A stretch of 64,000 nt of DNA, from assembly GCA_033002965.1 (NCBI GenBank), contig JAURVB010000181.1, forward strand, positions 25,006-89,005. The letters run 5' to 3'. Below the pieces are notes generated by a model, which searched no databases, had not been told where the DNA came from, and saw only the letters and a list, made by a program, of their open reading frames with translations. The first letter of the stretch is position 1, and each line of letters starts with the position of its first letter. The stretch comes from Piper betle (taxonomy: Eukaryota > Streptophyta > Magnoliopsida > Piperales > Piperaceae). Shown here piece after piece: positions 22,466 to 34,120 of this stretch. Both the position numbers and the translations under genes were made by a program.

Positions 22466-23900
22466 TAATCATCCACCGACTAATTGATATGAGGGAGTTC
22501 TCTTTCACTTCTTTTTCTTTATTTTTATTTTTGAGGACAATGTTTAGTTTAAGTTTGGGGGTGATGCCTTAATTTTATGCATATTGTTCATGCTTGACTC
22601 ATGTTTAGATTTAGATATACATATATATAGTGTAGTTTAGTATAAAAATTTTATTATGCAATGGTATTTTAGTCTCTTGGTTCAATGATAGATACATGTG
22701 AATTAGTCTTACCTTTCTTGGGAAAACTTGATTAATTGATATGAGGGATGAACTGAGTAAAAGATTGCATTCGAGAGTTGGTTCTCTACCTTATAATATT
22801 TTCACAATCCTTTGGTTTAGATGATTTCAATGAATGTTTTGCAATAAGGATTGTACATGATGGTCATGACTTTTAGAATTTGCCCTAGCGACTTTCGAGG
22901 CGAAATATTTGGCTTGCCATGTTGATGGAAAATGATATAGGCATTTCTTTTTGATGAGTCTGGGCCTTTCTTCAAGCCTACCTAATATGAATTATCCTCT
23001 GTACATAATTTCATGGCCTTTATTATACATATTTGTTTGATTACCCTTATTTTAGCCTTGGCCTTTTTATTGAAAATATATCTTGCTGTTTGAGTCCTAG
23101 CACCCTAGTGTTTTGAATTCATTCTAAATTCTAACAGGGATGAAACTTTGAATAGTATAGAGGGAAGGCATTTCTTGTCATAGAGCGGTGATTAAAAAGA
23201 TAATGTGGATTTTATTGGTACTTTGCTTTGTAAAAAAAAAAAAGAAGAAAAACAAAGAAAAAAAAAGAAGAAAAGAAAAAGATGAGGCAATGATCCTCCA
23301 CCAGTAAATACAAGATGAAGCAAGAGTCTTCCACTGGTTTGAAAGAAAAGAAAAAAGAAAAGCAACAGGTAGTCAATGGAAAATCAAAGCAAAGTTAGTT
23401 CTTATATTGGGTCAATTCGATACTACATTTAAGGAAGTTTGTGTCATATTGCTTGGGGATTTGTTGTACATGTATGTCAGGATTTAGAAAGGATTTTTAA
23501 TTCTAGGGTGCATATTAGCCTCTGATTTTTCTATCTTGTTTATCCTATTTTTGGTCCCTAGCCCCTGGCCCCGTTACAACCTATAAAGACCTATTGATTC
23601 CATTAATTTGGCATTGCCTACATTAGTGGAGATGGGAGCGAAAGGTGAACATATTTAAGCATGTGCTTGATTGTATTCTCTTGGTTGCAGATGAGAATGA
23701 TAAGCCAATGGATTATCTTACACACACACAGAGAGCTTTCTTTTGGATGTGATTGATGAAAGGGAATTTCTTATTTGATTGACATCTTGTTGTACTCTTG
23801 ATAGTTTGATTAAGAATCATATGAGAATATAATGGGGACTAAGTATTTTTGTGTAGTAAAATTTTCTTGGTTATGATATTTTGCTCGGGACGCGCAAAAG
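22466..23900 (+). other. Athila-like 3' non-coding region
   Basis: No recognisable envelope-like frame. A TTTAAGTTTGGGGGTGATGCC-like tract at about 22547-22566 repeats the polypurine-tract sequence found just before the LTR, which suggests an older or secondary PPT. At about 23231-23362 there is an A/G-only tract followed by two related 'gatgaagcaagagtcttccactgg' units. Confidence 0.55.
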
Positions 23901-23903
23901 TTT

Positions 23904-23916
23904 AAGTTTGGGGGTG
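23904..23916 (+). other. Polypurine tract
   Basis: AAGTTTGGGGGTG immediately before the LTR start TGTTAAG. The typical plus-strand primer of Athila elements. Confidence 0.75.
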
Positions 23917-25077
23917 TGTTAAGTGTTTAAAATATATAATATTTACCCATATTTTTAATATGATTTTGTACTTCTCGGGTATAAATATTATTAATTAAGT
24001 AATATTTTACTTTATTATTTTAGTTAATTAATATTTTATTATATATGCTTAACTTTGATGTTTTAATGCAGAAAAAGATGAATAAATTAAGCTTTGGATT
24101 TGATTGGTCATGACACTTGGCGCCACCCAATGGCTACAATGTATGGTGTTCAATGGAGTCGAACAGTTGGAAACTTAAAGGGACATTATAATTAATTAGA
24201 TTACGTCGATTTGTGAACACCCTCTTCGAATTCTTGTATCTCCACTTCTATATAAAGGGGTGGTCATTTGTTGTTAATCATATCTCATCTCTTGGCTTCA
24301 GGAGTTTAGTGAATAGAAGTAGTTCTAGTTTTTGTAATTTCTTTCTCTTTCATAATAAAAATTAGTTTCTTCTTTATATTATTTTCTATTTTTATTATGG
24401 AGTAGTCTTTTATTTCATTCTAGAGAAGAATGGAACTTAACATGATTTAATTGAATTTATTTCAAGCTCTTACTCTTTTATTCAATCGGATTGTTTGAAT
24501 TATCATATTCTTAATGCTAAGAATAGATTGATCACCTATTTCTTAGATCATGAGGTTTAATTAGATTTCGGGAGAAATTAATTAGATTAGTCATTGATAA
24601 TTCATCATACGACGAGTCTTTTGACTTGTTTATCGTTGTGGTCCGGAGATACACAACACCGTATGCGATTGTAAGGCAATTCTTAATGCATTATTTTGTT
24701 GATTAATCAATTATCACCGGGAGGTAGAAATTGAGGCAAAATAATAGAAGCATGAAGGAGCGGGAGCCACCATGTCATATAATTATCCTAAATCGACAAT
24801 CTGAGGGAATAAAAGATAAGAGTAAGATTTGATGAAGATTAAATTCATGTTAAGGGAAATTCGACTCTAGAACGAGTTTTATAATTTTAACTTCGCTTTT
24901 AATTTAAAGTTATTACTTAGATTTAGTTAAGTTAGTTGTCTTTATTTTGTTCTTAATTTTATTTTCTTTAATTAATTATAAGAAAATTCATCTCTCTGTG
25001 GGACGATACTCGAATTTATCATTATATTACTTGTTTCGACCATGTATACTTGCATGGTTATTGAAAATATTCTAACA
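23917..25077 (+). mobile_element. Athila-like 3' LTR, complete (1161 bp)
   Basis: Starts TGTTAAGTG and ends TCTAACA, with a TGTTA/TAACA tip pair. It is the best reference copy for the two LTRs at 3310 and 5064. The U3 start has an inverted-repeat pair (taatatttaccc...gggtataaatatta). The TATA box is at 24249-24257. Confidence 0.87.
24249..24257 (+). promoter_or_regulatory. LTR TATA box
   Basis: TATATAAAG followed by GGGTGGTCATT, conserved in all three LTR copies. Confidence 0.6.
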
Positions 25078-27300
25078 ATCAACAAGGAAAGTACGATGTT
25101 CTACCTATTATACGTACCTGACTTGTGATTTCGTCTGACTATGACCCGTGAACCCTAATCTGAATGAGGGCATAAAATTATACATTAGTATAATTTTATT
25201 TTGCATGAACCTACATGCAACTTACATGACTAATATACTATCAATTTTAAATGATGTAATTAGTTCATGTTAGTCTTCATTTCTTATTAAATTTTCAGCA
25301 ATTCTAATGATAATTAATTATTAATTATCCCCATCCAAATCCCCATTATCTAATTGATAATTTAATTATTAACATGTCCCATACTTAATTCTTTTGTATT
25401 TACCTTATATTCTAACTCAACCGCATCGAGTTCTCCCATATTTACCTGGTTGCCATTCTACTTTAACAATTCATTTAACGACCCCAAAGCTCCCAGCTTT
25501 ATTGTAGTCAACCCGTGAAAGCCGGTATTTTCATCATGCATGGCGACCAACCAGTAATGTGGCGGCCTCCATTTGCTGCCATGGCGTCTCCAACTTGGCC
25601 ACCACATGGCAACCCTCAACCAGTCCTTGGCGACCCCATTCCGGCCACCCAATCAGCAACCCCGACCTGACCATGGTGACTCCATGTCAGTCACATAATC
25701 AGCCCATGACCCATGGCGTCTACCCTAGTCGGCCACATAAACAGCACCCGACCAGACCCATGATGACTACTCTAGTCGGCCACATAAACAGCACCCGACC
25801 AGCATGTCTTCTTTTCCTTCCACCCAATTTCAGACCCCATCTTCTATCTACCCCACTGATCTGATTGGAAAAAACCCCCAAAGATCCAATCTTTATCCGC
25901 TGCTATCTCATGAAACTCGGACTACACCCTATATGGGGACCTTAATTTCACCATTAATGGTGGCCGACCAGCAGCCATGGTGACCATGTCCTGCCCCATC
26001 AAGGTGACGACCAGCACCACCCCAGGTGACGACCAGTCTACACTTTCCATGGCGGATCCACGTCTGGCCAGCAACACCACCCATGGCAACACCGACCTGT
26101 TCTCCCCTCGGATTTCAGACCTGCGTGCCTCCTCGACGGTCTGTTTTGGCCCTCCAAGGTGACTCCATCCGGCCAGCATCACCGTCGGGAGCAATTCCCT
26201 CCTTCAGCACGTCAACCCCGCACCATGGAAGGAAACATGGCGTGGTTGCTGCTGGAAAACAGCAGGACGTCCTCCTGGTTTTCTTCTTCCCTTGTTGATT
26301 TCTCATTTAATTCTTATGTTTATCATGTTTATGATTTATGCAACATGTGTATGCATGCAACAAAATAAAAAGAAAGGAAAGAAAATTACCCGAGCGAAGG
26401 AGGAAATCCGGTGTCTATCTAAGGAGGAAAAATGTAGATGACGCCCCAAAGATCCAATCTTTATCCGCTGCTATCTCATGAAACTCGGACTACACCCTAT
26501 ATGGGGACCTTAATTTCACCATTAATGGTGGCCGACCAGCAGCCATGGCGACCATGTCCTGCCCCATCAAGGTGACGACCAGCACCACCCTAGGTGACGA
26601 CCAGCCTACACTTTCCATGGCGGATCCACGTCTGGCCAGCAACACCACCCATGACAACACCGACCTGTTCTCCCTCGGATTTCAGACCTGCGTGCCTCCT
26701 CGACGGTCTGTTTTGGCCTTCGAAGGTGACTCCATCCGGCCAGCATCACCGTCGGAAGCAATTCTCTCCTCCAGCACGTCAACCCCGCACCATGGAAGGA
26801 AACATGGCGTGGTTGCTGCTGGAAAACAGCAGGACGTCCTCCTGGTTTTCTTCTTCCCTTGTTGATTTCTCATTTAATTCTTATGTTTATCATGTTTATG
26901 ATTTATGCAACATGTGCATGCATGCAACAAAATAAAAAGAAAGGAAAGAAAATTACCCGAGCGAAGGAGGAAATCCGGTGTCTGTCTAAGGAGGAAAAAT
27001 GTAGATGACGCCCCCCCTTTTCCTTTTATAATGAATAAAATGACGGCTAGGGTATGTGGAAGCACCCTTTCACCGTAATTCCTTTAACTGGGTAATTGGC
27101 TAATCAACATGGTCCACTTAATCATTTCACTTAACCTGTTAAATGGGTACATGGTATGGTTCACTTAAATGGTTAATTGGATAAATAATGTAGTTGACTC
27201 TACCGATTCAACTAGAATTATCCAATTAAAAATTACTTTTCAATTAACTGGGTAACTCATACTTATCGAGCTAACGAATTTTTTCCCACGTTCAATCCCA
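25078..27300 (-). mobile_element. Family 2 LTR (3' LTR of element D), both ends lost
   Basis: Collinear in reverse with the plus-strand solo LTR at 51857-54521, from its first ~100 bp to the 'ggtagaacatcgtactttcc' block. The left side is cut by the Athila-like LTR at 25077/25078. The right side is fused to the pol frame of element D without the usual PPT and TGTAAAGACC tip, so the pol frame reads into LTR sequence around 27300-27263. It contains a 568-bp tandem duplication. Confidence 0.75.
25874..27010. repeat. 568-bp tandem duplication inside an LTR
   Basis: GATCCAATCTTTATCCGCTG recurs at 25883 and 26451. The two copies stay nearly identical to the shared 'aaaatgtagatgacg' ends at about 26442 and 27010. 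The inverse LTR at 51857-54521 has this segment only once, so the duplication arose here. Confidence 0.85.
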
Positions 27301-28640
27301 CTACTACAAACAGGCTAGGATATTTTCTGGCCATTTCCTGTTCAGTCTCCCAAGTAGCTTCTTCTAATCCTTGATTTCTCCATAATACCTTTACCAAAGG
27401 GATCTCCTTGTTACGGAGTGTCTTTGTTTCCCTTGCAAAGATGCGTATCGATTTTTCCTCGTAGGTTAAATCCAATTGTAGCTCTAAATCTGCCAAATTT
27501 GTGATAATGTGATTCTCATCGCGTACATATTTCTTTAGCATTGACACATAAAAGACATTGTCTACACCTTCAAGGCTTGGTGAAAATGCTAATCTATATG
27601 CACAACTTCCGATTCGATCCAGAATTGGAAATGGTCCTATGAATCTTGGCTTCAACTTCCCTGATGTTCTAAATCTGATCACTCCCTTTTTAGGTGAGGT
27701 CTTAAGGTAGACGAACTCCCCAACTTGGAATTCTAAGTCCTTCCTTCGAGTGTCAGCATAACTTTTCTACCTTTCCTGAGCTGCCTTAATCCTTTGCTGG
27801 ATGAGTTGCACTTTTTCAGCTGCTTCTCTCACCATCTTTGGCCCGACCATAACCACCTCTGTAGACTCCAACCAGCATGATGGAGATCGACAAGGCCTAC
27901 CGTATAAAGCTTCAAATAGTGTCATTCCTATAATGGCTTGGTAAGAGTTATTATAGGTGAATTCAAGGCTAGGTGTTTCTCCCAATCTCCTCCCCAGTCG
28001 AGGATGCAAGCTCTCAACAAATCCTCCAAGGTTTGATTGGTCCTCTCACTCTGACCATCAGTTTGTGGTTGATATACTGTACTTAACTTGATTTGGGTCC
28101 CCATAGCTGTTTGGAAAACTTCCCAAAAATGTGACGTGAATAGGGGATCTCTGACAGAGACTATCTCCTTTGGAATTCCATGTAGCCTGCAATGTTATTT
28201 ATGTACAGTTCTGCTAAGTATTCCGCCGTCCTTGTTGATTTTGTGGGGATAAAGTGAGCTGCCTTAGTCAAACGGTCCACAACTACCCATATAGAGTCAT
28301 GTCTCTTCAAAGTCCTTGGGAGTTTAGTAATAAAATCACATGTGACACGCTCCCATTTCCAGGTAGGTATCTCTAAAGGTTGTAATAATCCACCGGTAGT
28401 TGATGTTGGGCTTTGATCAATTGGCACGTCTGACACTTGGAAACAAAATCCACCGCATCCCTCTTCATCCCAATCCACCAGTAGGTTCGTTTTAAGTCCT
28501 GGTACATCTTTGTAACACCAGGGTGTATTGAGAACCTTGAACGATGAGCTTCCTCCAGGATATCTCGCTTTAATGCATCATTATTGGGTACACACAACCT
28601 CCCTCTAAATCTGATTACACTGTTGGAATCTGCTACAATG
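27263..28640 (-). pseudogene. Element D integrase and chromodomain, broken
   Basis: Minus strand in several frames. Zinc finger: [16 protein letters not shown]...KCQTC. Core: CDFITKLPRT and WVVVDRLTKAAHFIPTKS. Next comes [14 protein letters not shown], where the second catalytic Asp of the usual SDRD is Val, then TDGQSERT with the Glu. The C-terminal part has a [23 protein letters not shown] GPY/F motif. A type II chromodomain tail follows (ETKTLRNKEIPLVKVLWRNQ, then EEATWE). The Asp loss and several frameshifts make it inactive. A chromodomain here marks chromoviruses of the Tekay/Del type. Confidence 0.8.
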
Positions 28641-29320
28641 TTGGGAGTTTTGTCCAACATTTCATTCAGCTTCTCATCTTCCATTTGTGTTAACCTAACT
28701 CGGCCCACCAATTCATTGGACATAACCAGGTTCGCCAGTAGTCCTGTCACTCGTTCCACCGGGTTAATAGCTACCACCTCAGCTGACATAGCCCAAAGTC
28801 TAGCTAGCTGTTGACCCTTGTTCACCTTGCCCTTTCGACTCAACACGTCGGCTACAACGTTCGCTTTTCCCAGATGGTATAAAATTTGGAAATCATTGTC
28901 CTTCAAGTATTCTATCCATCGCCTCTGTCGAAAGTTAATGTCATTCTGGGTGAAGATATACTTCAAACTTTGGTGGTCGGTGAAAACCTCGAACTGAGCT
29001 CCGTACAAATAGTGTCTCCAAATTTTCAGAGCAAACACAACTGCTGCCAGTTCCAAGTCATGGGTTGCATAATTTTGCTCGTGAATCTTCAATTGGCGAG
29101 AGGCATAAGCCACCACCTTACCATCTTGCATAAGGACACATCCTAACCCCACTAGAGATGCATCACTGAAGACCACGAATCCTTCATTGCCATTTGGTAT
29201 AGTCAAAATTGGTGCAGTAGTTAAACTCTTCTTCAAAGATTGGAAACTCTCCTCACACTTGTTACTCCATTCGAACTTGACCCCCTTGCGTGTAAGCTTA
29301 GTCATTGGCGATGCCACCAA
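28641..29320 (-). pseudogene. Element D RNase H
   Basis: Continuous frame with [15 protein letters not shown] (first Asp), [20 protein letters not shown] (Glu), [11 protein letters not shown] (second Asp) and [10 protein letters not shown] (last Asp). All four acidic residues are present, so this domain alone looks intact, but the flanking RT and integrase are broken. Confidence 0.8.
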
Positions 29321-30105
29321 GGAGAAATCTTTAATGAACTTCTGATAGTAACTTGCTAGTCCAAGGAAACTTTGGATGTCTGTGACTGACTTGGGTTGTG
29401 GCCAATCAGTAACTGCTCACACTTTTGGTGGATCCACTGCGACCCTTGCCTTTGAGACAACATGTCCGAGGAAATTCACCTCCTTCAGCCAGAAGTCACA
29501 CTTTGATAACTTGGCGAACAATTGATTCTTCCTCAAAACTTGAAGAGCAATGGACAAGTGTTTCCCATGGTCCTCCTCATTATTTGAATAGGCCAGAATG
29601 TCATCCACAAACACAATAATAAACTTATCCAAGTATTTGTGGAACACCATGTTCATAAGTGACATAAAGGCCACTGGTGCATTTGTCAGACCACTAGGCA
29701 TAACTAGAAACTCATAATGTCCATATCGAGTTCAGAAAGCCATTTTCTGTATGTCAGATTCCTTCACCTGCAGTTGATGATATCCGGACCGCAAGTCTAT
29801 TTTTGAGAATATTCCGGCTGTTTTCAACTGACCAAATAAATCATCAATCCTCGGTAAGGGGTACTGATTCTTGACTATCACTTGATTGAGCTGGCGATAG
29901 TCAATACACAATCGAAGTGAGCCATCGTTCTTCTTTAAGAAAAGAACAGGAGCTCCCCAGGGCGAAGTACTTGGTCGGATGTAGCCTGCCAGCAACAGCT
30001 CGTCTAATTGACTCTTTAACTCCTTGAGTTCCGCTGGAGCCATGCGGCATGGTGCTTTAGAAATTGGTGTTACTCCAGGTGCTAGGTCAAGACAAACTCC
30101 ACTGC
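29321..30105 (-). pseudogene. Element D reverse transcriptase with stops
   Basis: The Ty3/Gypsy RT blocks [44 protein letters not shown] and [10 protein letters not shown] (FVDD catalytic loop) are all visible. In-frame stops occur near 29730 ([10 protein letters not shown]) and 29415 (PPKV*AVTDW). The start is contiguous with the protease part. Confidence 0.8.
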
Positions 30106-30648
30106 CTACTTAGGAGGTAACCCTGGAAGTTCACCTGGAAATACGTCCGAAAATTCTGCTACCACCGGAATCATGGACAACTCTTTGGGTTTGGACTCAG
30201 ACTCCTCTAGAGTTGTCGAAAAGGCTTTACAACCCTCACCAAACCACTCAGTTGCCTCACTAACTGACACAATACAAGAGGATGGATCAATCCATGACCC
30301 TTGGAAAATGACTCCCATCTCACAATTAGAAGGTTTCGTCAATACTCTCCTCCCTTTACAGTTGAGAAAAGCCTGGTGTGCAAACAACCAGTCCATTCCC
30401 AACAGTAAATCAAAGCCTATTATCCCATAGACAATGAAATTCCATACATAGGGTTTCCCTTGTATATCCAAGGATAGGTTAGTCACTCCTAATATTGTGA
30501 CTTTCCCGTCTCCCATTGCAGTAGTGACCTTATAAGTCTTAGGTAATGTAGACGTTTGGAGTCCTAAACTCTTAACTAATCGAGATGATAGAAATGAATG
30601 TGTACACCCCGAGTCAAATAAAACATCCACACTAACATTTTGAATCAA
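30106..30648 (-). pseudogene. Element D aspartic protease region
   Basis: VDVLFDSGCTHSFLSS gives the DSG active site. It is followed by FDLLLGMDWL, the conserved second half of Ty3/Gypsy proteases. The region upstream is separated by frameshifts. It continues directly into RT with MIPVVAEFSDVFPGELPGLP. Confidence 0.78.
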
Positions 30649-30659
30649 AATTTTACCTT

Positions 30660-31926
30660 GAACTGTGTGGTCCTTGTTCTCAGCGTCCTCGATTTCGACC
30701 GCAAAAAGTTTTGCCTTCTAGGTCCACTGATTTTGCAGGTGCTGGGTAGCGATTAGGAACTGGTGTCTTCTCCTTTTCAGGTTGCTCCAGTTGTTGCTTC
30801 AGGGGCTGACGACACTTTTTTGCAGGTGTCCCGACCATCCGCAATTGTTGCACTGACGGGGCTCACTGCATAACCCTGAATGCATCTTGTTGTAATTTTT
30901 ATGTAGTCGATGCGGAATCTCCTGAAACATCCTTTTGCGGTTCCCATCGACATTCCGTTGATAGTTCTGCTACTGGTGTTATGCAGACCTGTTTTTGCTA
31001 GTACCCTGGTTGGCATTCTTATGTTGAATAGTAGCCTTTCCCTGTTTCTGTGCACGGACATAGTCGTACACCAACTCATGAGTAGTGGCTGCCTCAATCA
31101 CTTCAGTTATAGTGACTCTTGGTGCCGTAGCAACCTTACTCCTCAATTCGGGCTTCAACCCCTATAAAAATTTGTCTGCTCTGGCCCGGGCAGTTGCCAG
31201 ACTCCCAGATGCAAATCTCTCCAATTGCAAGAATTTTTTTGCATACTCTCGGACTAAATCATCCCTCTGAGTTGGAGTGGCAAATTCCAGTGCTTTCTTC
31301 TACACAATAGACTTAGGAAAATATTGTCCATTGAAAGCTGTTACAAATTCCGCCCAAGGAATGGATGAAATCTCCCGTTGATGGAACACAATCTTCTCCA
31401 TGGATTTCCACCAATAGGATGCTTCCTCCTGAAGCATGCATGTCACCAACCTCACTTAATGACAATGAGGCACAGAGAGAGCTCTAAATGCTTTCTCAAT
31501 AATGTCCAACCAGCTCTCCGCCTTCATTGGATCAATCCCACCAATAAATACCTCAGCTCCATTACTCTGGAATTTCTCTACAATGTATCGATCACTGTCA
31601 TCCCCAACTGGCAGTACCACTTGTCGGACTACCGGTGGCGCTGGGTTTGTAAGTTCCCCTCGTTCGCCCGGATCAGCTATACCTACCCGCTCTTGGGGGC
31701 TCCCCTGGTCCCCGTTTGGGACACTACTAGGACCTGCAGCTGAATTTGGAGCTCCATTCCCTGTTACCAATCCCGGTAATCACTGCGCTATGTTCTAAAT
31801 CACAGAACTGGTATTATCTGAAGCCTGCGCAAGTCCCCGTATGGCCGTCAAAATTTGGCCTAACACACTCTCCATGTTCGTGTCCGACTGCAAAGCTTGG
31901 CTTGACTTCCTTCGGGTGCCTGCCAT
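30660..31926 (-). pseudogene. Element D gag, broken
   Basis: Starts at ATG 31926 (MAGTRRKSSQ...), reads to a stop after SSVI, and resumes (VEKFQSNGAEVFIGGIDPM, then YWWKSMEK). It ends with a zinc knuckle CNNCGWSGHLQK near 30820-30860. One base is missing just before its last Cys, so the frame shifts there. Compared with element E the order is the same and the lesions differ, so the two decayed independently. Confidence 0.75.
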
Positions 31927-32090
31927 CTAAAATTTATTCCGTTATGGTTTATTAAATTTTTTTCAGTGATTACTTTGGTTTGTTAGTGAGTCCACTAATT
32001 CCCTAATGACATACCCCATTGGAGAAAGATAAAAATTGGACTCTTCAGCCAGGTACTTGCGTCATAAGATGTGAGCTTTTGGGAAACCTT

Positions 32091-32102
32091 CGTCTGATAC
32101 CA
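32091..32102 (-). other. Element D primer-binding site
   Basis: The complement reads TGGTATCAGACG, differing from TGGTATCAGAGC in the last two bases. It lies two bases outside the LTR tip at 32105, the normal spacing, and places the D interior to the left. Confidence 0.7.
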
Positions 32103-32104
32103 CC

Positions 32105-32735
32105 TGTAACGACCCGCCATTTGTCACAACATTATGGGCCTAGCTGGCCAGGTGTTACTCACAATTAAGCAAATATGTCTAACATTTTTTAAAAAAACAT
32201 GTATAAAGATCCCATAGTCTTAGACCGTTTCCTAGTAGCCAGACTTATTTCTCAAATAAATAAATAAAAAGAAGTCCTCATATTTATTTTGCTCCATGCC
32301 CTGGTTGTCAATCACCTAATTTTGTATCTGCACACCAGCGGAGGCAATTATGCGTTAGTGATTACAACACTAAGTAGTATAATAGATAAAACAAATCAAG
32401 TACATTCCATTATTTCCTTATGTTTATTTTAATATGCGGTGGAGCAATTCCGCTATACTCCAAAACAATGCGGAGGAGGTGTCCGTTGTGATCCGTACAC
32501 CCTCGCCGTAGCCCTCTTGTGGGGAGGCTACCACTATCGATGGCTAGGGTTTGTGGAAACACCAACCTCCATATTTAATTCTTTTAGCCGGGTAACCGGG
32601 TAAAGAATAAAATATTTAACTGGGTAGACTTAACCGGGTTGAAAATATAATATAATTAATATTAATTCTCTAACGTTCGATCCCTCCCTTCCCGAGTCGA
32701 ATATATTAAAAAAAAAAATTTCCACGGTCTTTACA
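32105..32735 (-). mobile_element. Shared, apparently chimeric family 2 LTR (631 bp)
   Basis: Plus-strand tips are TGTAACGACCC (32105) and CGGTCTTTACA (32735). It serves as 3' LTR of element E (PPT on its right) and 5' LTR of element D (PBS on its left). The left ~430 bp follow the LTR type at 37195-37630. The right ~200 bp (from GATGGCTAGGGTTTGTGG near 32540) follow the LTR at 42235-44571 almost exactly. It lacks the ~1-2 kb middle found in other copies. Recombination between two elements is the simplest reading. Confidence 0.75.
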
Positions 32736-32750
32736 ATCTCCCCAACATGG
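32736..32750 (-). other. Element E polypurine tract
   Basis: The complement reads CCATGTTGGGGAGAT directly before the LTR tip TGTAAAGACC. It is preceded by 'ttcggggacaaaat', which is typical of chromovirus 3' ends. Confidence 0.7.
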
Positions 32751-32799
32751 AAATATTTTGTCCCCGAAATATCATAACAAGCAACAGAACAATTATGAT

Positions 32800-34120
32800 T
32801 AACTTTATTTATTTCTTTGGGATCGGTTCATGCCACTACAATTATTAAACTCCTATGCTACAAATAGGCTAGGTTATTTCCTTACCATTTCTTGTTCAGT
32901 CTCCCATGTAGCTTCTTTTGACCCCTAATTTGTCCACAATACTTTTACCAAAGGAATTTCCTTGTTCCTTAGTGTCTTTATTTCTTTTGCCAGGATACGG
33001 ATCGGCTTTTCCTCGTAAGTTACATTTGATTGTAGCTCTAAGTCTTCAAAATTTGTGATGATATGATCCTCATCCCGTACTTACTTCATTAGCATTGACA
33101 CATGGAAAACATTATGTACTCCAGCAAGGCTTGGGGGCAATGCTAATCTATATGCACAATTCCCAACTCGATCCAGGATTGGAAACGGTCCTATGAATCT
33201 TGGCTTCAACTTCCCTGATATTTTAAATCTGATCACCCCCTTCGTAGGAGATGTCTTTAGGTACACAAACTCCCCAACCTGGAACTATAGGTCCTTCCTT
33301 CGACTATTATCATAACTCTTTTGTCGATCCTGAGCTGCCTTAAGTCTTTGCTGAATGATTTTCACCTTTTCAGTTGCTTCCTCACCATCTCTGGCCCGAT
33401 TATAACTGCTTCGGTAGACTCCAACCAGTACGATGGAGATCTACAGGGCCTACCATATAATGCTTCAAATGGTGCCATCCCTATACTGGCTTGGTAAGAG
33501 TTATTGTAGGTGAATTCAGCCAAGGCTAAGTGTTTCTCCAAGTCACCCCCAAGTCAAGAATGCATGCTCGTAACAAATCTTCCAAAGTTTGAATAGTCCT
33601 CTCACTCTGACCATCAGTTTGGGGATGATATGCCGTACTCAACTTAATTTGAGTTCCCATGGCTTTTTGGAAAGCTTCCCAAAAATGTGAGGTGAATAGG
33701 GGATCGCGGTCGGAGACTATCTCCTTTGGAATCCCATGCAATTTGACAATATTGTCAACATATAATCCTGCCAGGTATTCTGCCATTCTCATTGATTTTG
33801 TGGGGATGAAGTGAGCTACCTTAGTTAGTCTATCCACAACTACCCATATGGAGTCATGCTTCTTTTGAGTTCGTGGGAGCTTTGAAATAAAATCGTATGT
33901 GACACACTCCCATTTCCATGATGATATTTCTGAAGGTTGTAATAGTCCTCGAGGTAGTTGATGTTGGGCTTTGATTTGTTGGCATGTCTGACACTTAGAG
34001 ACAAAATTCACAACATCCCTCTTCATCCCAATCCACCAGTAGGTTCACTTTAAATCTGATATATTTTAGTAACTCCAGGGTGTATCGAGAACTTTGAGCG
34101 ATGAGCCTCCTCCAAAATAT
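32800..34120 (-). pseudogene. Element E integrase and chromodomain region
   Basis: The 166-codon piece at 34026-33526 has the KCQTC zinc-finger Cys pair and the full core. YDF (D45), SDRD (D106) and SERT (E142) give the expected D,D(35)E spacing. A separate frame at 33266-33081 has the GPF motif ([17 protein letters not shown]). Chromodomain remains lie at about 32870-33060. Stops near 34030, 33525 and 33280 break the reading frame. Confidence 0.78.

Larger units (their letters stand above)
21050..25077 (+). mobile_element. Deleted Athila-like element with 3' LTR
   Basis: Order on plus: gag C-terminal fragment, gag-protease frame, first codons of reverse transcriptase fused to the integrase C-terminus, a long non-coding 3' region with a purine-rich tract, a polypurine tract and a complete LTR. 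The 5' LTR, PBS and most of gag and pol are missing. The right edge is fused to a family 2 LTR at 25078, so the element was inserted in it. No left target-site copy is visible because the left end is truncated. Confidence 0.78.
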
